Source of the DNA: Gymnothorax reevesii | Taxonomy: Eukaryota; Chordata; Actinopteri; Anguilliformes; Muraenidae | NCBI GenBank assembly: GCA_029721435.1 | Contig: CM056588.1 | Location: 43,282,493-43,346,492, forward strand | DNA: 64,000 nt | Direction of reading: 5' to 3' | Part shown: positions 45,250 to 58,347 of the stretch, one piece after another | Position numbering within the stretch: position 1 is the first letter of the stretch | Layout: every line of letters starts with the position of its first letter | Notes under the pieces: model-generated | What the model saw: the letters and a program-made list of their open reading frames with translations, nothing else | Told to the model about the DNA's origin: nothing | The model's database searches: none | Made by a program: the position numbers and the translations under genes

Positions 45250-45411
45250 ATACATGACCCCACAAGCCATAGAGTGCATTTTGGATATTTGTGATTGATA
45301 AATATAACAGCAATGAATGCCTGTTTATGAACTTCACTTGAACTCAGTCAAACGATATCTCGTCTCACAATCCTGTCCAAAAAATTACATAACACACACG
45401 AATGAGTGCAC

Positions 45412-45433
45412 AAACACACACACACACACACAC
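45412..45433. repeat. (CA)n microsatellite
   Basis: About 11 CA units (ACACACACACACACACACAC). Confidence 0.9.
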
Positions 45434-48400
45434 TGAGCAGCTCTCCCTCGTTCACATGCTCACTGCCATCTCCACCATATAGGTGGCTCGGTCTAATTCC
45501 CATCTGACGGCTGAAAAAAGAATGCGTCTTGAGTCATGTAAACAGAAGATATTTTTGTATGCCACTTCTTGAACCGACACCTGATTCTCTCATAGTGGTG
45601 CGAAAGTTATTCTTTTCAGAAGGGCGACACAACATTTCCGGCTGCCGCTATTGGTTCACTGTATGAGTGCTTGTGTGTGTTTTTCTTGCATGTGTGCGTG
45701 TGTGCATTTCTGAGATGGAGTGGACAAAAAAGAAAAAATATAAGAGGCAGTTGGGGGGGGGGGATGTGTGACTTTGCTGACTAGGCTTTGTCTCATTGAT
45801 TCGCAGAGTTATTCTAATGCCGTCATTCATTCCATTTGAAGTCCAGCCCTGGACAGAATCCCAAAGAGCTCTTTCAGCTGTCCTTCAGTGGGCCTGAGGT
45901 GCACTGTGATTCTAAATTACATCCACAGCATCAGTGAATGGAGAGGTCCTGCTCTGCAAATAGTGTTCTACTTTGTAAAAATAAACAACGCACTGGTGGT
46001 TGTGTAGTACACTATAACATAGCATAATTGCAGCAGAGCTAGCATGCTGTCCACAGAAGCAGCAAATGACAGTACATACTGTCTAATGTATGCGGTATGG
46101 TACAGTAAAGAGGGTTGTAGTCGGCATTCAGCCGTCTCTGTCATTTATCTGTTGAGAGACGTGAGCTCGCCGAGACTGTGGACAGATGCTGAGGGAGATG
46201 GATCATCTCCCTGCCGTCCACTGTAAAGCCATCAAAAGCTCCTCGCAAACAAACTCAAGCATAATACTACAACCGGTTTCCTTCTGTGTTTTCACAGAAA
46301 TGCGATAAGCTCTCTCCTTCATGAACATATCACAATTGCAGTTTTGCAACAATGCTGAAAGAACAGGATTTGGCATTACAATAATTTTGCAGAGCAAGAT
46401 CTGGTATAGTGATTTCTTTCGTTTTTTTAATACTCTTAAGTATTATTGAAAAAAAATTTTAGGCTAAAATCTGGCTAACAAAATTTTTTTTAATTCTCAC
46501 CAACTGTGATACTGTACCACTGTGACTGTAACCTTCTATTGAACGACTACTTGAAATGCAATAAAATCTCTTTAATGAGTTCAGAAATTCAACATGCTTG
46601 CACTTATCCAATAATTCAAAATTCTGCACGATTTACATGGACCATACGTCAGACAATAATTTACAATTCCAAATCAATGAGGCAAAAATAAGAAGAAAAA
46701 AAATAATTATGATATGAAATGCAGTTTCAAATTCCCATTCTGGAGCACATCAAACCATTTCATTGTTAAAAAAAAATTGAAGGTTTGGCAAAAAACTAAA
46801 TTTAATGTGTTATCACAACTGGGCGACTTATCCATTAAGGCTAATAAAATGTCTTTGTTATGGCCTCTGTTCTTATCATTCAACAGAAAGCAATTTAGTC
46901 GCTCGCTACTTTTCTGCCGCTTAATCGCCAGTCTGCCGCAGGAACGTTACGCGGTGTCGCCAAAGTTCAATTGATTCATGCTTCATTTCCATACAGCACT
47001 TGTATCATTTGCACAGTTTCCCCTAAAACAGTCTTTCACTGATAATTTTGTTTTCCAGATATGCCTATTTTAACTGGTACTGAGTCAGTATGGAGGTCCT
47101 CCGCTTGGAAAAGTGCAACAAATCAGACCTGAAGTGAAACGTTGTTCATCAGTTGAGGTTATATGATGCATACAGTGCAGTTGAACACCACGAACACAAA
47201 CGCACACATACACACACAGGCGCACCAACAAGTACAATTTTGACGAACACCCTCGATACGCAAGAGGCAATCAATTGGTAGGTCACTCACATTCAAATAC
47301 AGATAAAGCTCAAAATAAAAAGTAACGTATTGCGCTCTGGAATAAAGTACTACTTTTTCCAATATCAATTGCGACTGCCGTTAATAGCACAATTTACAAA
47401 GATGATTATAATGGTGGTAAAACTACAGTTGTATGTTTGTCTGTGTGAACGTGAGCATGTTTGCAGATGTCGTTATGAATGGTATCACCCTAACCAACTA
47501 AGAAGTGATTATTTTTAGATCAGGGTGGTACAACTTGGCCAAGTGGCAGCTTTCATGGCCAGACTGCGCCAACTAAAATAGTCAGACCTGAAAACAAATT
47601 GATGCGTATTTGGCAGCAAAATACAAGGCTTAAAAGCGAAGAAGTAACTAACATATTGCTGAACGTGCTTTACCTTTTCGGAATAATTTTGTAGTCCGAA
47701 ATGAAATTCAATGTACAATTGCTGAGTAGTTTAAAGGGTCTCTCATCTTTAGCTTGAAGTTTCATGTTCAACAGGAAGTTGTCAAATGAGGGAGCACTTC
47801 TAACTTCACAGAAAGGATTGTTTTTCTCGCCCTTGAGCGTTATTGCTGCACTTGGAGCTGAAGGGCTCGTTTCATGAAAGTTGCGACGTGCAAGCTGTTG
47901 CTGTGTGATAGATTTCTCTGGCTCTTTTTGGAGCTTCGCACAAAGGAAACTGCGATACACAAACACGCGTGTGGCAATAGCATGCTCCTGCAGGCCACCA
48001 GAAAATCGGTTACCATTCTCAACTGCCTGCCTCGTTGGCTCTCTTTCATACTTTAGCTTCTATGCACAGCATTCAGTGCTCTACAACTCCACTAGGGCTG
48101 GTCACGGCTTTCAGATTTCAAAGCTTCAATAAGGGCATGAAAGATGAAAAATCTCTCTTGCGGTTAGGTTGAAGTAGAATTTTAGGCCTTAAAGCATATT
48201 CTCCCACACTGCTTTTTGAGAAATGAGCCCGTGATCTTTCCATTTCTGTCAGTCCTCATTAAGGCTATATGTGAAATGTCCACATAGTAAAGTACCACAA
48301 GAAAATACAACCAAAACAACCAGAATAATTCAAGGAGGGGGGCACAGTCCCATGTAAATTCACAAGTTAAAAATGATCATCAACATGAGGAGAATAAGGA

Positions 48401-50386
48401 AGTAAAGAATGGGACACCATAATTTGGGTGTATGTACCTCCTCATCAGGTGAATCGTGTAGGCTCGTGTAGCCTTTCAAATTTATTTCATGGTTCAAATA
48501 CTTCCAAATGCTACTTATTTACTGTAAGTCATTGTAAACACTGTAAATCATGTGAATTTAAAAGAGCAGCAGGTCACAAGCTGCTTAAAAAGCTTCTTTA
48601 TTCTCTTTTTGTGTCTTTTATACATATGCTGGGGAGGTGACATGAGGGGAGCAATAGTGCATGCTGGGAAAGCAATATGGAGGTAATCGGAGTGCCAGGC
48701 AGCCATGCAGTGGATTACAAGCTGCTTAATGGCACTTAAGGAGGGTGCATCTGGGCTGGAGGTCTGTAGTGAGCCCTTGATAACGTTTGCCCCAGAGCCA
48801 TCGCACACTGCCTTCCTTTGGAATGATAACAACGAAACTCTAACACGAACAGCACGTACAACCTACTGGCCTCATTATGACTAGCTGCACTGTAATGCAC
48901 TGAATCTATAGGGCAATAAATACTGCTTTCAAATTCAAAACACTGCTACACCGCAGCTATTTTGGTGATAATGGGGAAGGCTATGATAAAACACTGGACT
49001 TGACAAAAGTGATGAAGCACTTTAGGCCGCGGCTTGATTTCAGTGATAATCAGTCAATAATTGATTTGTTTTTCCCAAGGCATGTCATCACTTGTAATGC
49101 AGCATTGATCCTACCTGGCTGTATTTTAATAAAACAAAATAAAACAAAGAGAAAGAGCAATTAATCAAAAGTAGGGTTGCTTAATGCAAATGGCAGCTCT
49201 GAGTGATTGAGTGAGCAAGTTCTTTGTTAATAGTTCTCTGCCTCAATTGCAGACCAAGGTCAACAAGTGATATTACAGGCAGAAAAGAAACATTGTGTGG
49301 GAACATCAGCCTATGGGCTGATTCCAGTTCACTGAAAATTGCAGTCCAACTGAACGGTTAACGCAGTACAAGTCTATAAATCACAATCTACGTCAAACCA
49401 AAGGTGTCGCCACCACATGCAATATCAGCAGGGATAGCATGTGGTGTTCGAACCATCAATGTCCAACCCATCCGAGGGTAGTTGTCTCAGAATCCAAGCA
49501 GTGATTACGATGTACATAATCTCTTGGTGATTAAAATTTACCAATAAACTCAGTTTGAAAGTATTTTTCTCTCGTGGAAGGTATTTTTGGATTACTTTAG
49601 AATAAAGCATGACTCTGATCAAGATTTAATGCATGCTTTTGCTTTTTTATTTATTTTTTAAAAGATTTTCTTACATTTAACTGAACGTGGATGTAATAAG
49701 GTTAATGTCTTTAAAGCGGAATCACAGAGAGAACTTCCTCATTCTCTGTGCAGCGAAGTTTATGTTATCTTATTTTTTTCCACTGAAATAATTTTCTTCG
49801 TCTGCGAGTAGAACTTGTACAATGGCCAACAGTTATATTACAGTTCTCTCTGACACAAACTGATGGATGAGGCTATTTCAGCAGCTATCAAGGTTATCCT
49901 GGGAGGAAAGAGGAGATGGCCAATTGGTTATGTGGAGGCAGGATCTCACAGTCATGTCAGGGAGTCACATGACAACTGTTTGTTTTGTCACAAGAGCACT
50001 TACTCGTGACCGCTGTCATCACATTCACTGACACGGGGCACTGGCAACTTTTCAGGCAAAAGTACATTGGCACATAACCATCGCTATAGATGATATCACA
50101 TAAGTACTGACACATGAGAGAAGCCTGGGGGCCACTAGGGGACTGTATTTACTTCATAAAGAAAACAACTGAGCGAAGAAAACAAACAAAGCCCAGCTTG
50201 AACGTGTTTGCCTACTTGATTGTGTCTTGCAATTGATGAATGCGACACGTGTGCAAATTCAAATAGAACCTGGTGTGAGATTGTGAAAAAATAAGGAGAA
50301 CACTGGAATGCTCTTTAGAGATAAAATTCCACTAGGGAGAAGAGTAAAAACAGAATAATTAAAAGCATAGGCTTCCCTAACGAATA
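45434..50386. other. About 5 kb of noncoding DNA without a recognisable gene
   Basis: A G10 run lies near 45753 and a TG-rich stretch at 45668-45710. Frames of up to 98 codons overlap on both strands at 47670-48132 with no domain. No terminal inverted repeats, SINE, tRNA or helicase/transposase motifs were found. It reads as ordinary intergenic or intronic sequence. Confidence 0.4.
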
Positions 50387-51845
50387 CAGTCAGGTCCGTA
50401 AGCGTATGAACTGTGATACAATTTTAAACTCTATATGCCACCATAAAAGATTTTAAAAGAATCAATCAATCATGAATCAAGAATCAATCATGTTCGTCAG
50501 GGGGACTTTCAGCTTTAATTTAAGATATTGTACGTACAAAGTGTAGAAATTTCAACAATTTTCCCTGATGATAATCCGCCAGGCCTTCACTGCAGTAGTC
50601 TTCAATTGCCGAGTGTTTTTGCTTCTGTATTGCATTCAGCAAGAGAAATACATGTTTCCTTAGATTCAGGGCAGGCAATTGACTTAGCCATTGCTGAATA
50701 TTCCATCTCTTGGCCTTACTAAAAGTCTTGGTTTGATTTCTCAGTGTGATTCGAGTCACTGACCATCTATAATGTGAGGCACTGACCAATGAATTTGGAA
50801 GTATTCGGCTGAATCTGAGAAGATGCTGTTACCCTATATGATTCAGAATTTGTCCTGCCGCTTTTGGCAAGTTGATCATAAACAAATACAACAGTAACAA
50901 ATCCACTGATGGCCATACATGCCCAGACACCGCCACATGTCACAGATGAAATTTGTTTGCTTCAAAACATGACTGGATCCTTCCTTTCTACACACTCCTT
51001 TCTTCCCACCATTCTGGTACAAGTTGATCTTTGTACCAGCTGCACATAGGATATAATTTCAGAACTGGTCAGGCTTCCTTAAGAATATTTTTCAGCAAAC
51101 TTCTGATTTTGAGACTTACTAGTGGTTAACATTTTGTGGTTAATATACTGAATTTAATCTGGTGAAGTTTTCTCTTGATTTTTTATATTGACACAGATAT
51201 GGCCACCTCCTGGAGGGAGTTCTTGATCAGGTCAACCGTTGCGGAGAGGCTTCCCTTGACTGGAGAAAAATTTTCCTGACATCTATCACAGATGTTATGC
51301 GCAGTCACTCAGATCTATTGCTGTTCTATAGCTCACTGGATTATTCTTTATTTTCAAGAATGTACCAAATAGTACATTTAGATTCTTTGAAAACCTCATG
51401 TTTTCGCCATTTCTCAGAAGCTATGCCTATTTATGGCTTGCCTCATAGAGAGTGAAAGCTCCTTGGACATTATATTGAGAGTAAACATCTACAGACCACA
51501 AATGTAAATGCCAAACCTAAAATCAAGTCAATTGCCTTTTTCTGTATACTCAAAAATGAAAAGACAAGGGAGAGACACACACCTGTGTATGGAAGAGCCG
51601 AGAGGTCAATGGGCCAGTTAATTTTGGTTCCTCAAGAGGGGTTATGAGTAAAAACTGCCATTTTCGTACACCATTCAGCTTATCTTGAGGTATATACCCT
51701 CAAAATAACCCTTTGATGCAGACCAAAGGAACCAAACCCACCCACCACCCTTTCTAGACAAAGAGGAAAGGAGTCATGCAAGAGAGGGTTCACACTGAAA
51801 GTCTGCACTTCAAGCTCATATTCATTATTTAATCCCATAAAACCA
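50387..51845 (-). mobile_element. Old full-length Tc1-like transposon relic
   Basis: The left end CAGTCAGGTCCGTAAGCGTA (50387-50406), preceded by TA, is the terminus of a Tc1-like family common in fish whose consensus begins cagtcaggtccataaat. The body follows that consensus in order on the minus-strand coding orientation: CGCCAGGCCTTCACTGCAGT (50578-50597), GACTTAGCCATTGCTGAATA (50682-50701), TCTGGTACAAGTTGATCTTT (51014-51033), ACACCTGTGTATGG (51581-51594), and GGTATATACCCTC...GTCTGCACTTCAAG near 51690-51810. The right terminus is too decayed to fix. Many stops and indels make it dead and clearly older than the copy at 8898-10373. Confidence 0.8.
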
Positions 51846-52979
51846 ATAGACATGGGTCAAATGCAGCTGCTGTATTCGAACCTGTGGTGCTTAAGGCCTA
51901 TTTTAAATTCCAGTAGAGGTCTCAAGGTTTCCAACGATCCAAAACATGTCCTGCTGAATTACAGGGAAACACATATAAAGTGATGCACAAGATCTAGATA
52001 TTTTCCATTTGGTGAAATGCTATGCCCATAAAAAACATGGAGCCCTGAGTTCAGGTTGAATATTTCTCGCAAAATCAGCATGGTTTGGCTTTCCTGAGGC
52101 TCTGCAACCTGCAGACACAGAATATATACGTGACATTTACCTAAAATATAAGGATTTATGCTTTTTCTGACTCTGAACCTATTTAAGGGAAAATTCAAAA
52201 TAAAACGTTGTGGTTTAAGGAGTTGAGTGAAAATCAAATATGTTGTGGTAGCTAGCTTAAGTAATTGTAAAAAGAATAATAAAAATGAAAATATTAAAAA
52301 TAAAACATTGTCAGCATCTAAATATTATGGTTCTAACAGACCTACAGAGTTTTTTTATACAGACGTCTCTAATCCCATTAGCCATTGCGTACAAAAGCTA
52401 GAGTTTGGTTGACTAGAAGGTGAGGTGGCTATTGACCATTCAATTCTTACACACAATCCTACTTACTCATTAATTTAGTTTAATATGCTGCACATTAATT
52501 CAAAAATAAAATTGCTCCTCTTGCATGTTATCTTGCATGTTAGGGAAAACTGAAATAAACATTTTATTGAGTTCTGCAACAAAAAAATGCATAAAATATC
52601 TACAGGCAGTGCGCATGCAGGGTTTGTGACATTCGCAGATAATTTCAATGCTCTTTCAGCCAATTTAAGTCACTTTTAGCGGTGGGGTGGGGGGAGGGGA
52701 TGTATTTTCCTCATTTTTTTTTTCCTCAGTGCATGTTTTTAAGACGTGATTACATGATTGCAGCGGAGAAAATTAACTGCAAAAATGAATCCACGCTTAA
52801 TCATAATGACTGGTTTACTGGCAAATAAATAAATAAATCACAACAATGCAATCCAGCTCATTCGAGTGGATAAAAGGCACATTAATGGTTGATTATGTTT
52901 TAACAGTACGTTAAACACTTTGGTGGACGGTTATATTGTGTCAATCTTTGCACTCAGATCAAAGGAATCTACAGATCAC
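51846..52979. other. Noncoding DNA with a G-rich tract
   Basis: No gene is recognised. GGTGGGGTGGGGGGAGGGGA at 52681-52700 has four G-tracts and could form a G-quadruplex on the plus strand. Confidence 0.45.
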
Positions 52980-53175
52980 CAGAGGTGTATAATCCAGGGT
53001 TCTGAAAGTAAAAATCCTTCCATGATTTCATTCCACCCGTAAACTCCTGCCAGCAGATTACACTTGTTAGTTTTACCTCCCAGATGAAGAATAGTGCCAA
53101 CTGACAGGTCTTTTGTGGCTGGAACAATATTCTGGGATGGATTTTTACTTTCTGAACTTGGATTATACACCTCTG
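52980..53175. mobile_element. hAT-type MITE with perfect 8-bp target duplication
   Basis: The 196-bp element begins CAGAGGTGTATAATCCAGGG (52980) and ends with the reverse complement GGATTATACACCTCTG (53160-53175). The inverted repeats extend about 42 bp through GAAAGTAAAAATCC. Both flanks are CAGATCAC (52972-52979 and 53176-53183), a perfect 8-bp duplication diagnostic of hAT elements. The two minus-strand frames (103 and 64 codons) that cross it are chance. Confidence 0.97.
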
Positions 53176-53253
53176 CAGATCACACACTTTAACTGATAGC
53201 CACCTTCTCCAAATGTGTTTACATGCTTCAAAAGGAAACCTGAGCAATTGGAA

Positions 53254-53370
53254 AAGATTCACGCAAACACATGAGGACATGCAAACTCCACACAGAAAGG
53301 CCCCAGACTGGATTCAAACACGCAACTAATTTTCCGCGAGGCAACATCACAGCCCACTGCGCCATCCTTA
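53254..53370 (-). repeat. tRNA-derived SINE fragment
   Basis: The minus strand reads GGATGGCGCAGTGGGCTGTG (A-box-like, about 53348-53367), then GTGTTTGAATCCAGTC (B-box-like, about 53308-53323), then GGGGCCTTTCTGTGTGGAGT and TTGCATGTCCTCATGTGTTT, the conserved body of a SINE widespread in teleosts. The tail is lost after GTGAATC. It lies 78 bp from the hAT MITE. It is not a functional tRNA gene. Confidence 0.75.
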
Positions 53371-56216
53371 TGAAGTATGCGATAGCCGGAATAAGTATAC
53401 CCTCAACACCTAATCTGATCAATGTTTGCTAATGAGTTGTACTAATTGGTTTCATATCTTCATAAAAAACATGTTCATGTTCATGGTCACATGACTGAAT
53501 GCCTTCAACTTGCTGAGATTTCACTGCTTCTGATTCTGGGGTAGATTAAATTCACTCAATTAAATTCTTTTTTCTAAGAGCACTTTAGACATTCTGTCCA
53601 AAAACAAAATGATCCAAACTCAAAACTGCCGCAAACCTGTATGGATTAATGTCAAATATCAATAATTATTAAGCAATCTTCAAAAAGATAAAAAATAAAA
53701 ATCAAAATTAAATAGTTAGATTTTATGAATTTGTTATATCAATACATATATCTTCAATACATTTAGCACAAGGCTCATCAATTAATGATTATATATTAAA
53801 AGTTTGAATAAGGCTGAAAGACATTAGACATGTTTTTGAAAATTGTGCTTCTGGCCGTCCACTGATAGATTTAGAAATTTAATTCATTAATAAAGTGATA
53901 CTCGACATATGTCATTTTTCTTCCTTATAAATCACTTTTAAATTCAAATCAAATATCTGTTAATGGTAACAAGTGTTTTAAAGGACCTGTCCTGGAGTCC
54001 TTTTCATGGGGATGAGTAATTGCAGGGCAGGTACTACAATAATTACTCCAAAATAAATAAAATAAAATAAAAACCTTTGATTAATGCCTTGTGAACTGTT
54101 GATGAATGGGACCTTTATGCTGGGTGTTGCAAAACGGCATTTCTAATTCCTTGAAGTGGAATGGACCGTGATACATAGTCGGGAGTGTGATGAGAGAAAA
54201 CTGCCATCTGCTGCGGAACTGGATGTACCTGTGAATCCGCTGCTGTAGCCAGACCGCCGTGAACGATTGGCCCAGTAAAGCAAAGCGACTGGGAGACTAT
54301 GTCCCACCCGCCTATTCCCGCTACCTTTGTACCAGCTTGAGAGGGAACCAAGGGTTTGAAACAATGCTCCAAACTCGAAGGGAAGATTAACAGCAAGCTG
54401 CCAGCATCGACGAGGCAGATTCCAAAAACAAACAAGCTGCAGGGTTAAGGCTGTATCTCTTCAGATGGATCGATGCAACTTCATTTCACCCACAGGTTGT
54501 GGCACCTAGCACATATAAACGGTGGTAAAACAAAATAAATAAATAAATAAATAAATGCCCAGCAGAGCAAAAAATAACTACAGTATGTTCATTCTGTGCT
54601 GTTTTGGTACATACTGAGAAAGTCAGTCTGTGATTTATTAATAAACTTTATAGAGACCGTCCAAGGTAATTTTTAATGAAGGGCTCCAAAGTCAGCACCC
54701 TGACAAGGAAATTCCAGGATAGACTTTAAAAGGATGAGTAAGGTCATTCCTGAACATACACTTTTTTACCTCATGTGCTCATCAAATTTTGAAAAAATTA
54801 AAAACGAATCGCCCATATGCATGTCTCCAGCTGTGTTATAAATATTACAGCTCCTCATTTTACAGGCATAATTTGAGGTGGAATTTAAATCGTGTTATAG
54901 CATATGCTTATGTGCATTACGCTGACTACTGTATGTGATCATTACTGTAAGTGAAAGTAATGATTCCCATTTGACAAGTGAAATTGGCTGACTGTGTAGT
55001 TAATGAGTTAGCCTCTTGGCGTAATCTAAAATACACTTTTATACCGCAAAGTGTCACATCCCTGTACTGGGAAACTATGGAACATCTAAAGCTTGAAGAT
55101 CACTTGACTAGCATCAAGTGTTTGACATGAGAAAGCAAACAGATGGTAGGGCTGCTGGTTAATTAATACCAGCCAAACATGAGTCCATACTAATATATTG
55201 TGAATCAAGTACAAGATGTATGCACACAAACAGACCGTGATAAATTAAGTGACAAGCTTGAATAAATGAGTGTGGAAACGAATGCAGATGCTCCATTACA
55301 AGAACACTGGATGATACATGTAATGCTGAGCTGGGCCAGTTGACCTTGAGATGGCCAGCTGAGAAGATCATGTGACTTTGAAACAGCGCTCACTATTATT
55401 TGGGCACTGATGGCAGGAGCATTTGTCACAATAGCCGCATCAACTGCACATAGAGGGATGTAACAGTAGGGTTGCAGTGCATTGACCTTTCATCACAAAG
55501 TGGAAACATATTTGAGAGTTTAGGGGTCCTTCACCATATATTTGAGCAGTGGGAAAATGTATGAGTGGGGAACACCCACATCGGGGGCCAATGTTGGCAT
55601 TTTCTGCCTGTCTGCTTAAAGGGTAGAGCCACGACAAATTAAGTTTTTCTAAGTATTTGCCATATCAGGTCATGACCCTTTCCTACCTGAATGGGCGTGT
55701 TTTTTTTTTTTTCTAGGGGTACGCAGGATCACCGAATGGTTTGAGTGCAAAAGTGATGTGAATCATATTCAACAGCCCTAATGACTACCATATATCAACC
55801 GTGTTGAATAACAATGGGAGGTTTTTAGACCAATATGATGGACAGGAATTAACAAAAGTGGATTACTCAAAAAGCAATGGACCACACTGCAAGAAAATGT
55901 TTAATTATGCACCAGCTCATATCAATATTTTCATTTATTGTGGCCAAACATGAAAAAAAAACAAATCAACAAATAATGTAATATGTTCTCTCAAAATCTA
56001 ATAAAAATTATTTCTAGATGTGTTTACCATGAATTTATAATTAATAATCTACCCACTGTTATTGGCATGTGGCATAGTGTCATATATTCATTTCCAAAGC
56101 ATCTGGTATGCGAGCTATTCATACCAACATCCGTCTAAAAATATTGTAAACAATACCTTCGAATAATCACAGCAATAGGAGGAGGCTAGGCTAGGAGTCC
56201 ATTTTACATTTACAAC

Positions 56217-56219
<3 letters not shown>
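53371..56219. other. AT-rich noncoding DNA, no gene seen
   Basis: (AAATA)n-type runs lie at about 54048-54072 and (AAAT)n at 54533-54557. Frames are at most 106 codons (54115-54435, minus) and unrecognised. T12 near 55700. No termini or RNA genes were seen. Confidence 0.4.

Positions 56220-56269
<50 letters not shown>
56220..56269. repeat. (CA)n microsatellite with TA tail
   Basis: About 24 perfect CA units followed by TATATATA. Confidence 0.97.
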
Positions 56270-56277
<8 letters not shown>

Positions 56278-56639
56278 CTGTGTATATTGCGCACTGCAAA
56301 CCTGGCCCCAGCGGCATGTGCAACTGGGCTTTTATGTGAGCAAATCTGTGTGCGCGCACAACAGTGTATGTGTGCGTGTACACGCATGTATGTGTGTGAG
56401 GAGAAGCATGGCGGTTGCAGTGTGCAGGTTTGCTGATCCCTGGAGGCAGCAGTAACAGAGCTGATAAACCCCAGAGCCATCATCTTCATCACACTGAGGC
56501 TGAACACCAGGGCTTGGCATTTAAAGTACATAAATGAATATGTATGCCGCACTCAAATCCACGCGTGGAAAAAGGGGAAAAATGAAGTGCAGGGTTACAA
56601 AAAAGGCAACGGGGATAAGAGGTGGGAGGGCATAAATAA

Positions 56640-56760
56640 ATTAGCGAACGACACCGGCCGCCTCAGAGCTCCGCTGTTATTAATGCCTGTGGTAAAACGG
56701 CGCCCTCGGCTCTGAGATAACCGCCATTTCTCCCATTTATTTATTTACCTGTACAGAAAA
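56640..56760. promoter_or_regulatory. Candidate conserved noncoding stretch
   Basis: Non-repetitive and GC-balanced between AT-rich flanks, with internal near-repeats GCTCCGCTG / GCGCCCTCGGCTC and TTATTAATGCCTGTGG. Hint only. Confidence 0.2.
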
Positions 56761-57054
56761 AGAGCCATCCATCCCAGCAGGAAGCACAGCAGTACAGTAA
56801 GCCTCCTACATCCTGCCCTTCCCGTCACGACATCCCTGAAGACCACATCCATTGAATTACGCCAGCTACTTGTCCCCAGACACTTACTGCCTGACAGATG
56901 GTGGTCCAGAGAGACAAGCTTTTGCCACTTAAATCGGCTCCTCCCTGCACATGTACGCACAATTTTGATTTGTTTACCTCTTACATGGCTTTCTCTCCAC
57001 CCCCCCCCCCAACCTCTCATTCCATTTAAAAAGTTTTAACTCAGGCTGTTACTT

Positions 57055-57420
57055 GTTGTCCGAGCTGAAGGCTTGGTCTTTATGTGAAGTTGACAGAAAA
57101 TCAAACGCGAGTGGAGTGATGTGCAAGCAATATGTAGCATCTAGGTGCACTCTGCCTTAAATTCGCCTCGGACGCCCACTGAAATGGCAAAAAGAGATGA
57201 CATCTCAAATAAAGGAACTCAAATATTACTGTCGGCCTGTCACAAGGCACCAATTTCAAGTTTATTATGTCCTCAGAGTCCCATCAAAACCTCAGACCTT
57301 CATTTAATTTCGTCCTTTTGAGATTAAAGAGGTCACGCGGAGATATTACGCTAGCACCTGGACTTAAATGTCAGCACACAGCCATTCATCATACAGAGAG
57401 CTCTCCCAGAAGAACTGGTA
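57055..57420. promoter_or_regulatory. Candidate conserved noncoding stretch
   Basis: About 360 bp without simple repeats, with CAAAGG/CCTTTTG and ATTA/TAAT cores (TTCATTTAATTTCGTCCTTT near 57299). No frame is open. Its composition resembles developmental enhancers in vertebrate gene deserts, but nothing in the sequence proves it. Confidence 0.25.
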
Positions 57421-57924
57421 TTAGATATAAATGATGCCATCCAAAAAAAAAAAATGAAAAAAATAAGCCAAGAGATTGGGAAGGCAAATCTTTGTGAAAC
57501 TGAAAGTTAAAAAAAAAAAAAAAACTCAAAAGGTGATGGTCACAACAGCTAATGAGCCTAATGGCATCCCACCATAGTGTTGCATGTAGTTGGAAGTGGA
57601 ATTCAAAAATGCACTTTTTAAATGCAGTTATAAATTAATTGGAGGAAATTTTAGAAAGTTATCGCAAAAAAAATCCCTTTTTGACTGAATTAGATCCAAA
57701 ATTTAATCAGGTGATCCTTGTACCATTTCAGTTTTATCACACAGTTTTTGGGCTAAACTGACAATCACGCTCAAACAGACAAATGCCATAGAAAATGTTG
57801 AATCGGGTTAAGCAGTCTCTGGACTTACACAAGAAAGAATAAATAAAAATATGAATCTGAGTATATTCAAATCTTGAGCCAAATGATATCCACACAAGAA
57901 CAGTGAGGGAAAATGACAATAACA

Positions 57925-58335
57925 GACTAGGGTCATTCCATATGAAGTCAAGCAGAGGTCCCCAGGTCACCGACTAAGATTTGGCTCAAATTTATGTTGA
58001 AAGTACTTAGTATATATTCATAATGAACACATGCAAAATATTAGGGTCCTACTCCAAGGGGTTTCCGAGATATATCTCCCAAAATTGGGGGCCATGCCCC
58101 CTTTTTTACCCCACGAATCGCGAACGTTAATTTCTAGGGAATTTGGAGGCCAATATCCTTGGAACAAATCATAGGTATGGGCTGAAAATTGCTATCCAGG
58201 GTAATTTGAGTCCAGGCTTTCACAATCTCTTGTCAAAATGTATCTATTTCTATTTATGTTCAAGATGTTGTCCTTTCAAATATTAAACTTTTTATGGGTG
58301 GATATCAAAATTTCTGTTTACAAGGGCCCCGTTTG
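57925..58335. repeat. Dispersed-repeat-like block of unknown class
   Basis: It begins GGGTCATTCCATATGAAGTC (57930), and contains GGGGGCCATGCCCC and AAGGGGTTTCCGAGATATAT. I recall GGTCATTCCATATGAA from repeat ends in aquatic animals. No partner inverted terminus is visible, so the boundaries are approximate. Confidence 0.4.
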
Positions 58336-58347
58336 AGGCTTAATGCA

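Noticed and set aside
45055..45298. Cys/Val- and His/Thr-repeat frames over the CA microsatellite
   Set aside because: Dinucleotide repeats are open in several frames on both strands; not genes.
49425..49480. tRNA B-box-like GGTTCGAACACC on the minus strand
   Set aside because: No matching A box at the right spacing and no cloverleaf pairing.
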